Part shown: positions 38,401 to 52,589 of the stretch, in pieces
Position numbering within the stretch: the first letter of the stretch is position 1
Layout: each line of letters begins with the position of its first letter
Assembly (NCBI GenBank): GCA_900618425.1
Contig: UZAN01039889.1
Coordinates: 7,260-71,259 of the forward strand
Length of the DNA: 64,000 nt
Direction: 5' to 3'
Source of the DNA: Echinostoma caproni
Lineage: Eukaryota; Platyhelminthes; Trematoda; Plagiorchiida; Echinostomatidae
Position numbers and translations under genes: made by a program
Notes under the pieces: generated by a model
What the model was told of the DNA's origin: nothing
What the model saw: the letters and a program-made list of their open reading frames with translations, nothing else
Database searches by the model: none

Positions 38401-41400
38401 GAATGTCTTAACCAAGAGGAAGCTCAATCAAATAGTGGATGCATGTAGCATCGCTTTGTACATTGGGTAATAAGATCCACCGCCAACAGGACCAAACAAT
38501 ATTATATATTTTCCTTATATAAATGCCAATGGTTAGTTGATGAATTTATCGAAAACCGGATTGTTTCTCCTATCGGATTTTATTTACAATGTCACAATGA
38601 ATGTTTTCCATAGGACGACCAAATCATCAACTGATGGGAAAAACTTAAGAACAGATGTCAAATTCTGTTGCAACTGATGTAGCACAACAGAAAAATGGGA
38701 ATTTTTTTATTGCAAACAGGTAGGCATGAAATATGGTTTTATAATAGAAAGAATAGTAATATTAATGTAGTGAAGTTTTACACATACACTATATCAGTAG
38801 TATTTTTGTCGAAAACGAATAAAGAGAATACGTTTCCTCTCAACATCCTAGAGTATAACGATGGACTCCGTAGTAAAGCTGCAATTTAGGGATATAGACT
38901 ACTGAACTGCTTGATGGCGTTTTAAAAGAATACTTTTATGGTTTTCGGAAGTAGTCGGATTGTGCTTCTTTATTCAGTACACATTGAAGTCCGTCAATTA
39001 ACGAAATATTAAAGATCAGTGATGTAAATCAAAGTGTGTTATAGTTGATAACAAAGTTGAGTTTGTTTTTAGACACAACGTAACTATATGCCAGGATGGG
39101 GAATTATTGAAATAGTCCTCTGTTCCGCAATACTTCAAATCAATGATGTGTACAATTTTTAACTGAAATGTATGCATATCAGCTGGTCAAAGCTATACAA
39201 ATACAAATACAATGATCACAATGTCACGGTTCCTCTGTGACCACTAATTTGAAAATTATGATTCGAAACTGATTTATAAAAATCATTCCACAGAGATGCC
39301 CTTCTATTTGGCAAAATACATCATAAAATAGGTAGGAAGTCGAAAACGAGAAGCAACCTCTTTTACTAGAATTTATTTACCTCAAATAAATTAAATAACT
39401 CCTCAAAAATCAATTTTGCATTCATCAAAAACGATCACTTTGGATCCACCTTTCAGACATCGTGTTCGACTTCATTTTAGGCTGAGAAACTCAACTTTAG
39501 CAGTAAAAGGAAGCGGTTCTCCGGTTTGTATTAGACAAAAACTATCCACAATAATCATTCGGGCACGAAACCTTTTAATCCAAACACCTCTGCATTGTAA
39601 CTGGTTTTCGATGGAAAAAGATTAGCTGCATTTCATAGGGTTCAATGAAGGTAAATAAGCCACTCTACGTATTTCTCCCCACGTTCCATACCGCAACGCA
39701 GCTGCTTTAATGGAATATTGGAATTGATTCGTTTTTGTGTGGCTGATTTTACGAGCCTTCTTCCGACTGGTTACTACCAATGCTGGTGTTTCATTCACGC
39801 GGTCTGTCCGACTACATTGTTTGGCCCTCTCGGATGGCCCTGTAACACACAACGGAAAGTAGTGTGCCTGAGAGAAAGCTTTCACAAAAATGTTGTTTTG
39901 AAATTCAAAAACGGATAGTGATGAGTGACAATATTTGGTTAGACTAAGTTACCAATTCCATTCAGAATGAACATTCCACTTCGCTGAAAAGACACGAAAA
40001 CAGGGAAAACCTAATAGATGAAACATATTCTCGTTTTTAATTAAACAATTCATTATCGTGACAGATGCCATAAAAGTTTCTTTTGATATGCCATTAACGA
40101 TGACCACAGTGGTCGCTTTGACGGATGGTTGTTCCTAGCGAGTTCATAACAGCTAAACTCCCTTTCCTTATTTGGTTTCCGGAACTCCCAATAAAGGCAT
40201 AAGCTTAATCAATTATCTTGTACGTTGATCATGAATCAGCTTATCCAGACTACAGCTCTTACACGTTAAGGGCTAATCTTCTGATGTCTCGCAGAATGAT
40301 TGACATTCTAACCAGCTACATTGTTAGTCTATTTGGGATGGGATAATGAGGAAAAACGTCCCATTGAACACAAGGTCATAGGACCCTGACAAATAAAGTG
40401 ACTTTGTCTGATGCGTTGGTATGTTCCATTCCTTTGTAATCGTGAACCAATATCCGGAATGCTAAGGCCACTTTAAAGTTGTATTAGGGTGAATACGTTT
40501 ACTCCTCATACTCATGCATTTTCGGTTGACTGAGCATCAGCTTTATACTTGCTGAACTTCAAAACGTTTTGAGCACATTCTTTTGCGTTGATTAAATTTG
40601 GGTGGAAGAATTTATGATCATATTGCTGAACTGTGGCAGGGTTGTACTCTGATAATGGATAAAAAAACTTGTATTCATACACGCTAACAACTCTCTGTGG
40701 GTGTGACAAAATTTGTGATAAGTGTGACAAATAGTTAGCAAAATGAAGCCCGTATGTTGGTGTTTGGTTGCACAAACTGAAAATGAAACTATCTGGCTTA
40801 GACTTAGACTTGCAAGTTTGTTCATTGCGCTGGGAGACGAAATGCGATTTTAAATCGAAAGAAACGGACTTTGTTAGCGCTTTGAAAGCAAAGTTACTGA
40901 ATCCGAAGTATCTTTCTGCATTCATGGCTGTTCTTCATTATTGTCTTTTGAATAACGGTTCTATTCTTTAGTGCAGTAATTATTTGTAATTTTGTAGAAC
41001 GACACTCTGATCAATACAACTCGGTAGCTCATCTTTCGTTCGCTTTGATGTTGTTTGCTCCTCCTCTAGAATCTGGCGAGATGTTTCTGTCTCCAAGCCA
41101 TATTTCACTATCTACAGTTCGAAGAAATCCAGCAAACTGAGGCTTACTCTCAGCTGTTTTGAATAAATCTTAATAATTGAATTAAAATTCCATGCGATCA
41201 TGGCCATTATATAAACATTAAGCACTTATTTTAATAATTAAAACCAAATAAAATATATTGCTCAAATTTTCGTCTTCTAATCCAGTTACAACACCACAAT
41301 GCCTTTTAGATCTAGCACTGTAACGAAGCGAAAGGTCTATATTAATGGTGAAACCCCCGACGAATTGAGTGTTTCAAAAGCTTTCTAACTGTCAGTTCTT

Positions 41401-41517
41401 AGGAAGGTGTGATGGTGGCACGCCAATTCACCCCGTAATTGTCAAAACTGCAGAGAAACGCGAACCTGATGGATTGGTAGACGGAGCTGCTATGATCTGC
41501 TGATTTCGAATCCTGAA
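38401..41517. other. Non-coding stretch with one long minus-strand open frame
   Basis: The minus-strand open frame 40512-40925 (137 codons) is long for this base composition and contains KFFYPLSEYNP and KFFHPNLINAKECAQNV. I find no good splice sites or known motif, so I do not call it a gene. The rest shows nothing. Confidence 0.3.
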
Positions 41518-41739
41518 TTATGTATCTGGCATTATTATTTCCCAAATTGGCTGCCCTTTTTTGCATGGGTCATCCGTCAAGTCAGTTTCTTTTCTCTCGC
41601 CAGACGGTGCATTTATCAGTGCCATAGAAAAAGTCAGTTTCTGCGGTCCGGATTGTGATTCCGTCATTTTTCGCTTGTGAAGATATTTTAGGGAATCTAC
41701 GAGTTCAGGTATCAGTTCACGCTTTTTGCAACACCATAC
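41518..41739 (-). CDS. Terminal exon of unidentified minus-strand gene
   Basis: Acceptor 'cattatttaaagttgcag', then 73 codons and stop TAA at 41518-41520. It reads VWCCKKRELIPELVDSLKYL, HKRKMTESQSGPQKLTFSMA, LINAPSGERKETDLTDDPCK, ending KGQPIWEIIMPDT. The first third continues the helical character of 53777-53913, to which it joins in phase 0. The rest looks like a soluble C-terminal tail. No GT donor of quality lies before the stop. I do not recognise a family. Confidence 0.5.
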   Translation of the reverse strand, partial: VWCCKKRELIPELVDSLKYLHKRKMTESQSGPQKLTFSMALINAPSGERKETDLTDDPCKKGQPIWEIIMPDT

Positions 41740-43779
41740 CTGCAACTTTAAATAATGTGGAATTGTTTAGTATATATATTGAAAGCTCAATTATTTTTCA
41801 TTCCTGTGAAATTTAACATGGTTATCATCTACCTTGTATTGGTTCATACTCTCTGAGGTAATCTTGGGTTAGTGACCCGGGTTAAATGTAACTTTAAATA
41901 CTAATCATGTTTAATTATTTGATAAAGATCGTTAGACGCTTAATCAGTACCTATTATTCAGGTAGGTGTAAAATTGGACAAATTCAGGATCACTCAGTTT
42001 TCTGAACTGAACACAAATGATCATGCAAAATACCGTAAGCAGCAGGAATGGTTCAATTTGCAGCAGTCGCTCGATGGGATTGACTAACANAACAATTGTA
42101 TTCAAAACAACGGTAAGATAAACTGACAGGTTATCCTCTGAGGTTCCTTACAACAACAGAAGCGATAAAAGTCAAGATTATAAAGCCTCCGTTGTGCAAA
42201 CAGCGAAACGGAGTTTACTGTTTGAGTTTCCATCACCATGAAAGGGCTGTGAACAAATCCTCTCCGATCACATTCCCTTTGAAAAACGGATAAAATCTGT
42301 GAATAGATTTATTTCTTCTCTTATTTACTACCTCGCAGTTTGATTCCGCGGTCTCGAACATTTCACAGCCACTCAATCATCCCAATCTAACGTTCAACGC
42401 ATGAAGTATTATTGTAGAAGTACCACTGTTCTAAAAATGACTGTGGATTTCAGAATGAAGGGCTGCATAATGATAACGGGAAACTGACAAAAACATTTTT
42501 GACGATAAAGGAAAAAAGGGAAACCCGTTTTGCTGCACACCGTCGGTGTTTGAAAGTTCATTGATTTGCACCCGAACTCACCGCAAACAAAGTTATGAAG
42601 AAAATAATACCAAGGTTTTTGGATCCTTCACTCATTTTACATGTTTGACTTTCCAACTCGTAAGTGACTTTATTGATCTCGGTTATTCTGTCAATAAACC
42701 AAATTTGCATGCTTCACAATAACCACGGTTAAGCTGTAGCCGTTGATTCTATATCATTTTGCTAATAAACGTTTATTTTCACGTCGTTTTTATTCCATTG
42801 ATTTTTTTCACTTTTGCTGTTGAACTCATTTAGTTTATGATATACAAAGCTCCTGCTCGTTTGACTAGAGGACGTGTAGATTAAAACTGATACGTGTATT
42901 ACCAGCCTGTGAGTGCCAAGCAGACAATTTGAAATCTTTTACAAAGCATTTTCAGGTTTCATTCGGAACTTGGTCATGTTTGCTGTGTTGTTGGTCAGCA
43001 GTCTCTAGTAATAAACTCTCTAAAGCAGCCGCCGATCAAACCTCCACAGAAAACCTGCATGGCAGCCGTTATACTCTTAAGGCAAAGTAGTGTCTGTCTA
43101 TTCCAATCTACCAGTAACGATTGCTGAAACCAAATGGCATCGGAGCTCTGGACTGGTTTCGAAAGTACCTTGCGTGTAACGCAATAAGGAGGAAAGATAT
43201 TTTGTTTTTTAAATTACCCGGGCAACTCCCCACCAGCCGGACGTAGGATCAAGCATGTCGCATTCCCTTCATTTACGACAAACGTTGAAGAAAGTCGTTT
43301 ATGTTTTGAGTTATATGAAAAACGTATAAGTCGATCGATTAGATACGTTGAATGCATAATTCATTGCTAGGACAGCAGGACGATTCTGCGTGTGGCGTTT
43401 TACGGAAGCCAAGTACACCAACAAAGTTGCACTACGCTGCTTACTTGAGTTTACGTTCCATTCGTTAAACTTTATCAAAAGTAGTTTTGTTTTTCGAACC
43501 TTAACTTGTGCTAATTAGCAGATTATTAAGTTACTGGTGTTGAAAAATGTGACACCATAGGATAATAGGTATCGGAACTGTTTTCCCAAAGGGTCAGTGA
43601 ACTTAAATTGAGGCGTTCTTTGTGCAACAGGATGATTTATGTGACAGAAGGTAATCAACATCTCCGGATTGTTTTTATTTCACTAAATAACATTGGTGTG
43701 TAAACCGAATAACTTGATCTATATGTTATGTGTTAAATGTTATCAAACCAATGTTGATGCAACAGATAAGAAACATTGA

Positions 43780-43880
43780 ACATATTACACAGTGACGTGA
43801 ACGACCTCTGTGTCGTTCAAGGTCTACATTGGTTACCGATAAACGTGAGCAATATATGGGCCAGGTTCCGTTTAAATGAT
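43780..43880 (+). pseudogene. Possible LINE reverse-transcriptase fragment
   Basis: DVNDLCVVQGLHWLPINVSN followed by IWARF resembles the LHWLP(V/I) segment found downstream of the RT domain in many CR1/Jockey-type LINEs. Only about 30 residues match, so this is a small and doubtful relic. Confidence 0.35.
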
Positions 43881-43910
43881 GATTTTGGTGTAATTTCAAA
43901 CAATCAATAT

Positions 43911-43933
43911 AGATATATATATATATACATATG
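43911..43933. repeat. AT dinucleotide microsatellite
   Basis: Alternating 'ta' tract 'agatatatatatatatac' with short flanking imperfections. Confidence 0.85.
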
Positions 43934-43959
43934 TGAAACAAATGTGGTTACACATTAAT

Positions 43960-46900
43960 TACACAACGAAGTATAGATCAAATTGTGTCAATCATGCTGT
44001 TTTACGATCTTTTCCTTCTGCTATCAAAAAAATCATCCTCGAGAATTTGGTTTTCTTATGTAAAACGACGTTACCGCAGTGATATCAAATATATATAACC
44101 GTAAACAGCCAGCTACAATTTAATTACTATGTAGGAAGAAAATTTGTTAAATATCTTCGGGCATATTGTGAAGTGTTGAGAATCTCAAGCATCAGTTTTC
44201 CCCTGAAATCAGCGTCACTCGAAACGTACTTGAAATTCCGATTACATATATTTGCGCAGTGTCACCAGTTCTTGCCGATTTCCGGCGCAATACGGGAATA
44301 TCATTTTCAAAGCTGATTTGGCGTTTTTACCATCAGTGGATTTGAAAACTAAGGATATATTATATTTACGATCGACAGTATACCTACTCTGAGAAACGAG
44401 TTTAACTGAGAATAAAAAGTCTGCCATATTTGGAGTCACCGTCTCTTTGAGCGCTCAAAAGTGGTTTGTAAAACCCATATAAGCTTATTACCTTGTGGCT
44501 GAAGATTGACAATTTACGAGTTCAGAGTGACTACCCTTTTTCATTTAAGGATTATTATTATGCATTTATAAAATCTGGAGCATAAGAATCTCAGAGACCC
44601 ACAAACCTGACGTTCATTGTATATTTCCGGTTACCACTCAGTTAAAAATGAAGGTCTGCAATTTTAATGACGGCTAGCACATAGAGCAGTAAAAATGGCA
44701 TCAACTTAGGTCATTAAGAATTTGACAGTTTGGCAGTTTCGGAGATACCCATGTATGGGAATATCTTTCTGTGAATCAATAGTTAGAAGACGAACCAGAT
44801 TATCCCATGTATTCGGAGAAAAAGCATATAATATATTTCACTCATCGGCCTTTAAGTCAACATTGACAACAAGTTATTTTTCATGCAGTTTTTCGGAAAC
44901 AGAATAAAACAATCAGGCGAAAACGGAAGAGAATGATCATTTTCACGCACAATCTGTGCTTGTCTGTGCACATGGGATCAGTAAAGAATAAGATAGGGAC
45001 TTAAAAGTTCTTTCTAAGAAACCACATGCACTGGGAAATCTGATAGGGTGCGTTTTCAACAATCTGTTTGATAAATAAAGCTTTTGTGGTACTGAGGGCT
45101 GCTATCACAAGCATGAACGTGGATCGGTGGTTCCAATTTTGTAAGCTGTTCACAACACAATCTAAGAGACATTTCGACCAATGGAAACCTGAATTAGTTG
45201 AGAATGTTTTTGCTTTGGGATAAAAGACACTCTAATTTGATTACAACAGGTAGCAGCGTTTAGGCGCTATGTAAACATGGATAAATATTCCTTCTTATCG
45301 TTGAATTGACACAATAAATTTATTAGTTCGAGTGTGGGGGTTGATGAATTTCAATTTTCTGAGAACCCACGTTCCTAATTTTTGGAACACACTATTATTT
45401 AAAAACACCCGAATGTCCAAGACTTACAACATCATTGCTAAAATATCATTTTGGAAAAGACTGGTTCAACAAAAGTGACTCAAATAGGATCGGAGAAAAT
45501 ATTTGCCCTGATTTTGAGTGTATTGATTGCAAAAGGGCGATAGAACCTCACCTAAACGTGTGCAAAACTGTTGCGTTGTGATGGTAGTTGGCTTTATTTT
45601 TCATCCTGCACATTGTTGTAATTCATGATGCAAATGGTTTAGGCTGCAACAGAACATTACTGATTAGCTTGCACTTATTACGGAAGCGATTCCCATACTT
45701 TCAGGGTGGGTACAGAAGAAATAATGGGGAAATGAACTGATTAGATTACAATTGAGCACATCACTGTTAACAGAATTTTTGTCAAATTATAAATCATCGA
45801 CAAGAGCCAAGACAGTTGTGTTAGTCTTCTTAGGCTACTCCCCTATNCCCCTATTTCCGTTTCCTGGTGAGTTTAACGAGGTTTCAAATATATCGCTCTG
45901 AAAGAATGCGTTAAAAGTAAACGGAAATAAGTGGAAACCTACCTAAAATCACATGTTCAGTAAACAGAATATACAGTGATGATTAACGATCGAAACACAT
46001 TTGGAAAGCCTTTGCTCACCTAACAGTTATCTCCACAATTCACAGTTGGTAATGCACGTTGTAACCCACTCTACGATAAAACGGGTCTGAAAAACGGCTT
46101 GTACTACTGTAATCTATCAACAACGGACATGCATACACGAATCACTACTAGCGCTAATTGGTGTAGGAATATACATTCTCAGTCAACTTGCGGAACATTC
46201 TCATCGAATAAGCCCATAACCGTAAATGGATCAAACAATAACTAAGCGGTGGACTCGGACGCTCTAACTTTTCTCAGCTAAGGTAAATTTTCAATGTGAA
46301 AACAATATCCGTTTGGGTATAATCTAAGCGCATTTTTTGGCGAAGTCAGTCCGAACAAAAGTGACCAATAGAGCTAAAAATAGGCTGAAGACTAACCGCG
46401 TCCATTCAAATAGTTTGAAACAATAAAGACAAATGAATGGAGACGCGGTGGTACGCAGCATATGTTATGCAACCCACTTTGTGATGAGCAATTCGGATGT
46501 TTTCTGTTTCGTATTAATTTGCAATTGCCACTACCACTTAAAACGGAAATATATTACCATTGGAAAACAGGTGTATTGAGCTTCGCGGAAACTATTTGCA
46601 CAGAGACATTGCAACTAGAATCTTGTCTGCAGACTGTCGGAAACATAATTATCACATATAACTTGAATGCGAAAACATCGTGAAATTCTATCGATCTACC
46701 TAAAATGCTTCCGGCATAGGTTGAATCCTTCCTGAATTATGTGGTATTGTTAGTGCGTCTGTGAGAATAGGTGTCTATTTTGCACCAATCATAGTCATTT
46801 GTGTTGCTTCGACATCATCCGAATCGGATCCCAACTATGCACTGTACAACTTTTTCAAAAACGTTCGTTGCCTTACAACGGTGCACGGAGAAAAATCAAT

Positions 46901-49390
46901 TTTGTGGCCAAATCGTGCAAAGATTGATGTCATCCGATTAAGGATGTCAAGTATCAATATTTGACATTTTGCAGAAGTGACCACGCCAAATCGACTTTGA
47001 TGACCAGCGGTTCATTGTTTCTACCAACCACTTGGTACTGATCATTCATAGAAACCACCAAATGATTGATTTCATTCTATGCAGAATTATTATTAGATAA
47101 AACAGGGATTAGGGAAATTATAGTCTTTTGTTTTGAACGGACCGTATTACGTAAATTATCAGAAGCGCATGGTCTCCCTCTCTCGCCCTCCCGTGTGTCT
47201 TACACGTATCGCTTCAAAACTTTGGTTTATAGCCCATTTTCTTCACAAATAGTTGACCTAATTGTCTAACCAGCCATGCTCCAATGTATCCCTAAACTGC
47301 ATTAAACACACCATGAAATTTTCCTAATCTTATGATTGTGGTATCATTCTAAACTCCTTAATGAAGTGGTTATTTCATACGTAATTCAGTTGACGCTTTG
47401 TTTCTATCAGTAATGATGCGAATTGTCAATTATTTTGTTCAAACGGCTATTGTTGTGATATAGATTATGCAAGTGTGTTGATCATTGAATAAAAATATCA
47501 TCAACTAATGCGCCACGTCATTTTTTCTGTATTGACCCGGTCACTAATGAACAAACGATTAAATTCGACCGCTTTAGGTGAGACAGTCACAGATTGACCC
47601 GACATCTCCCCCCCCCCACACACCAACTGTTTCATTTGAGTTGGCTTTTACCGAATCCCATTAAACTTTTAGAAAACCAACTGTGCCTTACCATATTCAA
47701 TACAGTGGAACAAGATTATTCTGTTATAATATTTGTCGAATTCATTTCACTTTATAACAATTTTTATAAGCAAATGAGGAGCAGGAGAGTTGTTTGAGGG
47801 TATTTGTTTCTTGTATGAAAATGTTTCGTCTCTGGTGGTAGCATTTTGTAAAACGTACAGGCGACAATGCAGTCAAAGGATCTGTATAAACAAAAAGAAC
47901 ACAGCTGCAATCAAAACAGTGTGGACTGTACATACATGACTGCATTTATGAACTTTCTATTTGGTTTAGTAGCTCATAGGGACTTGCCCTCCCTATTGAT
48001 TAAAAATAGATTTTCGAGAACAATTTATCACACATACCAATAAAACACTGCTTCTCGGGATATTTTTGTGATGTATTTTTCGCGATCATTGACTCAAATT
48101 GACACTCAGACACTGTTTACGTCAGATAAATCACCTAAGTGAACCTTAGCACACGTTTGAAGGGGTGATTGCTAATGGGCCCAAAATACACTCCTAGCCG
48201 GATGCCGTCCTTCCTTATTTCATAAATATGTTTCGGAGGTTAAACCGTGAATTATAAAAAACGACGAGTTGCACACTTATTGATATGAATATACCACTGA
48301 GGCTTCCCATATGCGTATCGAGTGGTTGATGTTCGTTACTGTTATTGTACCCCTAGTGAAATTGAGCAGCCGGACTAAATACAGTCCTGTGCTCAGTCCC
48401 AGTTGTTTCAAATCAAGACGCAGTAGTGATCCAGCCAGACGCTCAGGGATACGGGACTAGAAGTCTTTCGCCACGGTTGGTTATTATACGTTGATTCTTT
48501 TGCTGTGTTTATGTGAACACTTTCGAGAGGTGGCCAGAGAACAGTAACTTGAAGATTCGCCTTCTATTGATAACCAAAATATAAATATGCTTTCGCTTTC
48601 GGTACAAATCAAATCGGTGCAGATAATTCTAACCCATGAAAATTATGCTGATGGTCAGTTTCATCGCTATAAAAACAGTTTAAATTGTAAACTTAACTTT
48701 CATCACCTACGATGGTTTAAAGTATGTGGATAGGAACTTCCTACTTTATATAATCGTAAAGATCAAATAACCCATTTATTCACTGGCAAAACATCAAGAT
48801 ACGATTTGTCAAGGTTTATGCGCTTTCAACGCTCATAGGTTAGCCGTATCATGCACTAAACCTCATCACTGCACACCTCAACGAACAATAACATTGTAGA
48901 CGGAAATTTTGACTCATTGATCCTAAGTGAACCTAACCGTCAAATCCACCATATAACTTCATTGATTCACATGGAATGGATTTTCGTTTCTAGTTTTATT
49001 AAAAATGACTCATAGCCTAGCCTTTGCAACTAAACCGGTTTTATTCTGAGAAAAACCCGTGACTTTATATAAAGAGCTGCTTATAGCTATAGCGTTTACC
49101 ACAAAAACGATTCCGGAATGTTGACTTGCAATGATAAAATACACATTGCCATTGGTGTTATAAAGAAATACCGGTGAAAGAATTTACGAACTCCCTGAAC
49201 AGGTAAATTGCATAGGCGATAGGAAAGCAGTAGGAAAGATCAATTGTGGTAAATTCTAACAAACCAGTTCACCTTTGTCTGCATTTCCATTGCATTACAA
49301 ACGAAGTCTTTTTCGTTCCAGAAAGTATTGATTCGGTAAAGTTTAAAAGGACTAATTGTTTTTCTTTTTCTATTACGCTGGCCTCAACAG
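43960..49390. other. Non-coding stretch
   Basis: Apart from the hairpin at 46395-46449 and a one-base N at 45847, I see no gene. Frames at 46462-46683, 46761-46964 and 47066-47269 on the plus strand have no recognisable content. Confidence 0.4.
46395..46449. repeat. Short imperfect hairpin
   Basis: 'accgcgtccattca' (46395-46408) and 'tgaatggagacgcggt' (46434-46449) are reverse complements apart from a two-base bulge, around a 25-base loop. It could be a terminal-inverted-repeat remnant or a chance stem. Confidence 0.6.
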
Positions 49391-49436
49391 ATCAAGGTTT
49401 GACCTCTGTTCAGTCACCGAATTGCTCTATCCATCT
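49391..49436 (+). CDS. Weak candidate plus-strand exon
   Basis: Acceptor 'attacgctggcctcaacag', donor CATCT|GTAAGTGTT. It encodes QGLTSVQSPNCSIH. Good splice sites but only 46 bp. A tRNA-like repeat follows the donor at once. Confidence 0.22.
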
Positions 49437-49439
49437 GTA

Positions 49440-49640
49440 AGTGTTTAGTGATCTAGCGGTAAGACACAGAGCGCTCACCGTGGCTAGTTTCCGTGACCTT
49501 AGGACATACAGGCGAAAGGATAAAATGTCCTCTCCAGGTGGTAACTTGTGGTAAACATGTTCTACGCTCAGCTACGTTCGCAGATGTCACTAGTACAAGG
49601 TCAGTGAGACAATGATACCGGTTAAGGACAGCCTTGGTCT
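49440..49640 (+). repeat. Possible tRNA-derived SINE (A-box type start)
   Basis: 'gtgatctagcggtaagac' resembles the start and A box of a tRNA gene, followed by 'gagcgctcacc'. A clear B box is not visible, so this is either a diverged SINE or coincidence. Confidence 0.35.
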
Positions 49641-51274
49641 ATTGATACACTTTAAGTGCTCGACAAAAGTTTACCATCGTTTAAGGTTAATAAAAAGTTG
49701 CATACATTGATGGTATACGATAGGTAGCAGCATCAACATGATTGCACAGAACACTCATGTACTTTACTCGTCACGTGAGGGAACGTGTTGTATTGAGCAA
49801 ATTACACAACGCGTATTTCGCGGAAATTCTGAGTGCCATTGCTTAGTGCGTCTCCCGTTTTCCTAAATGTGATTCGCTTTAGCACATTTGAATTGATGTT
49901 TGAACCGTATCCATCGCCTCTGTCGCGTGATTTGAATTGCCACACCCGTTTTTGTTTTATAATGCTGTTTCATTATGTTTATCCTTTCCTGGGTTAGTCG
50001 TTGCTTAGCAATCCGAAAAATATTTTGGCGAAATGAAGAAAACTCACCATAACCATTTGCTATATTTTCTAATTCTGTTTTTAGCGAAAGATCAATTTCT
50101 CATTCAAAGGTCAAAAGTGAAGCAGTTTTCTAAAAAGCTGCTTAATCTTGAAATCTTGATTCGGATCAATTTTCGCGATTTTTCTATTGCCCCTTTAACA
50201 TATGCTACCGCGAAAATGAAGGTTTCTGGTCTGTAACCTATTGGTCTTTTCAAATGATTCAACCGAAATATGGCATTTCAGGTGGTCGCCCCGTGTTTCG
50301 CGATCAGTTACTCCATTGTAATTATCTTCTACACACAGTTTTCTGCTTCTTTATCGCGAAACGTACAGGTTGTACAGAAAACAAGAAAAATAGCAATGGC
50401 GGAAAGTGTCTGTGACTAAAATCACAGACAAAAAATGAACAATGGGGTTATAAAAATAATTCAGGGATTCAACTACGTGCGTGATCTTGCCAATGTATCT
50501 TCAGAGAAAACAGCTATTAGCTAAGTCAAAAATTGTACCACTCAGAAGTGATCGTTGGGTTCTTCCTTTGTTCATTTGGAGGAACCAAGCTCTCGTTGGG
50601 AATACAGAAAAGGACACACTACTGATGCGCGCAAACAGCAAGAAACCAAACTACGAGATAGGCGTGGTCTGTTACGAAAGTAAACTTACGATGCGGTAAC
50701 CATGGTCATCCTTCTGTTAAGGTAAACCCTACGAAATATTTTACAGATTTTTGGTGAAGCTTGTGAACATTAATTTCATCTATTTGCCTAATGGTGGTTT
50801 CAGTTATATTGAAAAGAATCATCTTATTATTTTGGTTTCCGTACCCTGTTCACCTGTTCACTGCGCAACTTCGTTTTCGGAGCCAACCGTCAAACCAGGA
50901 TCAGTGTACTTTCCCGATAAATTGAAATGCGGTAGTTAATCATGATGCATTCAGCACTGTGCCAGTGAAGGAATTTGGGGAAGAGAGACGGTTCGTCGCT
51001 CAAGCCTTGACACTCACGATTTACTCACAAAAAGCACATACGCTCAGAAACGCTCGCACACAAACGTCCAAACACACATACACATAGGGAAGAAGGCAAC
51101 TCACATTCACGTTACTGCAAATAGGCCACCTAATCCTTCACTACACCCCATTTCCCCCATCTCCTACAACCAACCCACACTATCCAAAACTGTGCCTCCT
51201 GCGTGGTTACATTCAGGTCAGCCACAGTATGTGTGCTTGGCTGATGTAGATTAACGTTTCACCTGTCGTGATTT

Positions 51275-51541
51275 ATGTCTAATTCAGACAGCGATCTACA
51301 GAGAAAGACGGTTTCACCCATTTGGTGCGAGGAGTTTGATCTGGAATCCGAACAGCTTGGGCTTTCACGGGCAAACTATTCCGGGTCACCGGGTGGCTTA
51401 GCAGGGTGTGTTATCATTGACCTGGAATCAAGACTAAACCGCTCATTACAGCATAATCTATACGATTTGGAGATCAGGAAAGAAACGCGCGCAACAAATG
51501 AATCATCCCACTGTTATCTCAAGAGCAGTTTGACGAATTAG
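51275..51541 (+). CDS. Hypothetical open frame, 88 codons
   Basis: Begins MSNSDSDLQRKTVSPIWCEE and continues with FDLESEQLGLSRANYSGSPG and GLAGCVIIDLESRLNRSL to a stop. The acidic/polar composition is more protein-like than neighbouring frames. The upstream 'gtgatttatgtctaattcag' could be an acceptor placing the ATG in an intron. No family recognised, and the long open region could be chance. Confidence 0.28.
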   Translation: MSNSDSDLQRKTVSPIWCEEFDLESEQLGLSRANYSGSPGGLAGCVIIDLESRLNRSLQHNLYDLEIRKETRATNESSHCYLKSSLTN

Positions 51542-52589
51542 TTATGCAATTCATGCAGCGGTGGACCAGGGGCAGGAGGAGCATTCACAACACGTAATAA
51601 CGGGTGTCCACCTTATGAGATTGTCTCGTGAGTTTGACTCAGTGTCAGGTGATAAATAAGCTCAAGAAACCGCTGTTAGTTCAAATCAAAGAAGGCTTAG
51701 TGTGACTTAGTTGTAATAGTCATGAAAATGATTTATAAAAAATTGGCTATTTTGAGCAGCATCCTCGGTTAGTGGAGTAGATTGCTTTATCGTGATGAAT
51801 AAAATAACCACGAAAGGTGTAACAGTTGAGTGCGTAGGATCATCTATGGGTACCACTCAGATATAAGTGCCTGGATTATGATTCTAGTTCGTTCCTTTGA
51901 AAATCCGCGTTTTATATATACATATTTTATAAAGAATGTTTTTTTATGATTTTGTCAGCGACCTAATGCTGTAGACAACTTCGCTTCCCACAACCTCCAA
52001 GGAAATATTCTTTCTGTTACGGCCGATGCAGAGCAATAAACAGCTATTTCTTCTTGTTTGGAATTCGTCAGTTTTGCGTACAATTTGTGTCCCGATCTGA
52101 ACTCGAACAGTAAGGGTGAGAGTCAACTTCATTAACCTTGAGCCACACGACCGACAATCATCCTAAATCAATTCGGTTGTTCGTAGGCTTTCACAAATGC
52201 TTATGATCTCGAGTGTGCTCTTGTGATGTAATCCTGTGTATTCATGGTGCCTGCAAAAATTCAAATGGGGTAAGCAAACCATTGGCCATCTAAATTTTGT
52301 AAACCACTTGAAAATATATTTATGGTAGTTGTCTGAATCTATTGTCCATCGACCAACAGCTGAACATTGTTCTCACCATGATGTTTGTGTGAGTATTTTC
52401 ATACACTATTTATTTTGTACCATGATCCAGATTCGTTTTTCTCTTCCTAATCTATCTTTTGGTTGTGATAAGCCAATGGATATAACATCTCTGATTGGTT
52501 GCTCCAATCGATGGAACCTTCACGAAAACCATAATCACTGGAGTTTATCGCTAATATAATTCAGATTAAATATATTCTAGAGTCTTTTA

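Noticed and set aside
40512..40925. 137-codon minus-strand frame
   Set aside because: No recognisable domain and no credible acceptor or donor; kept only as a note in the interval entry.
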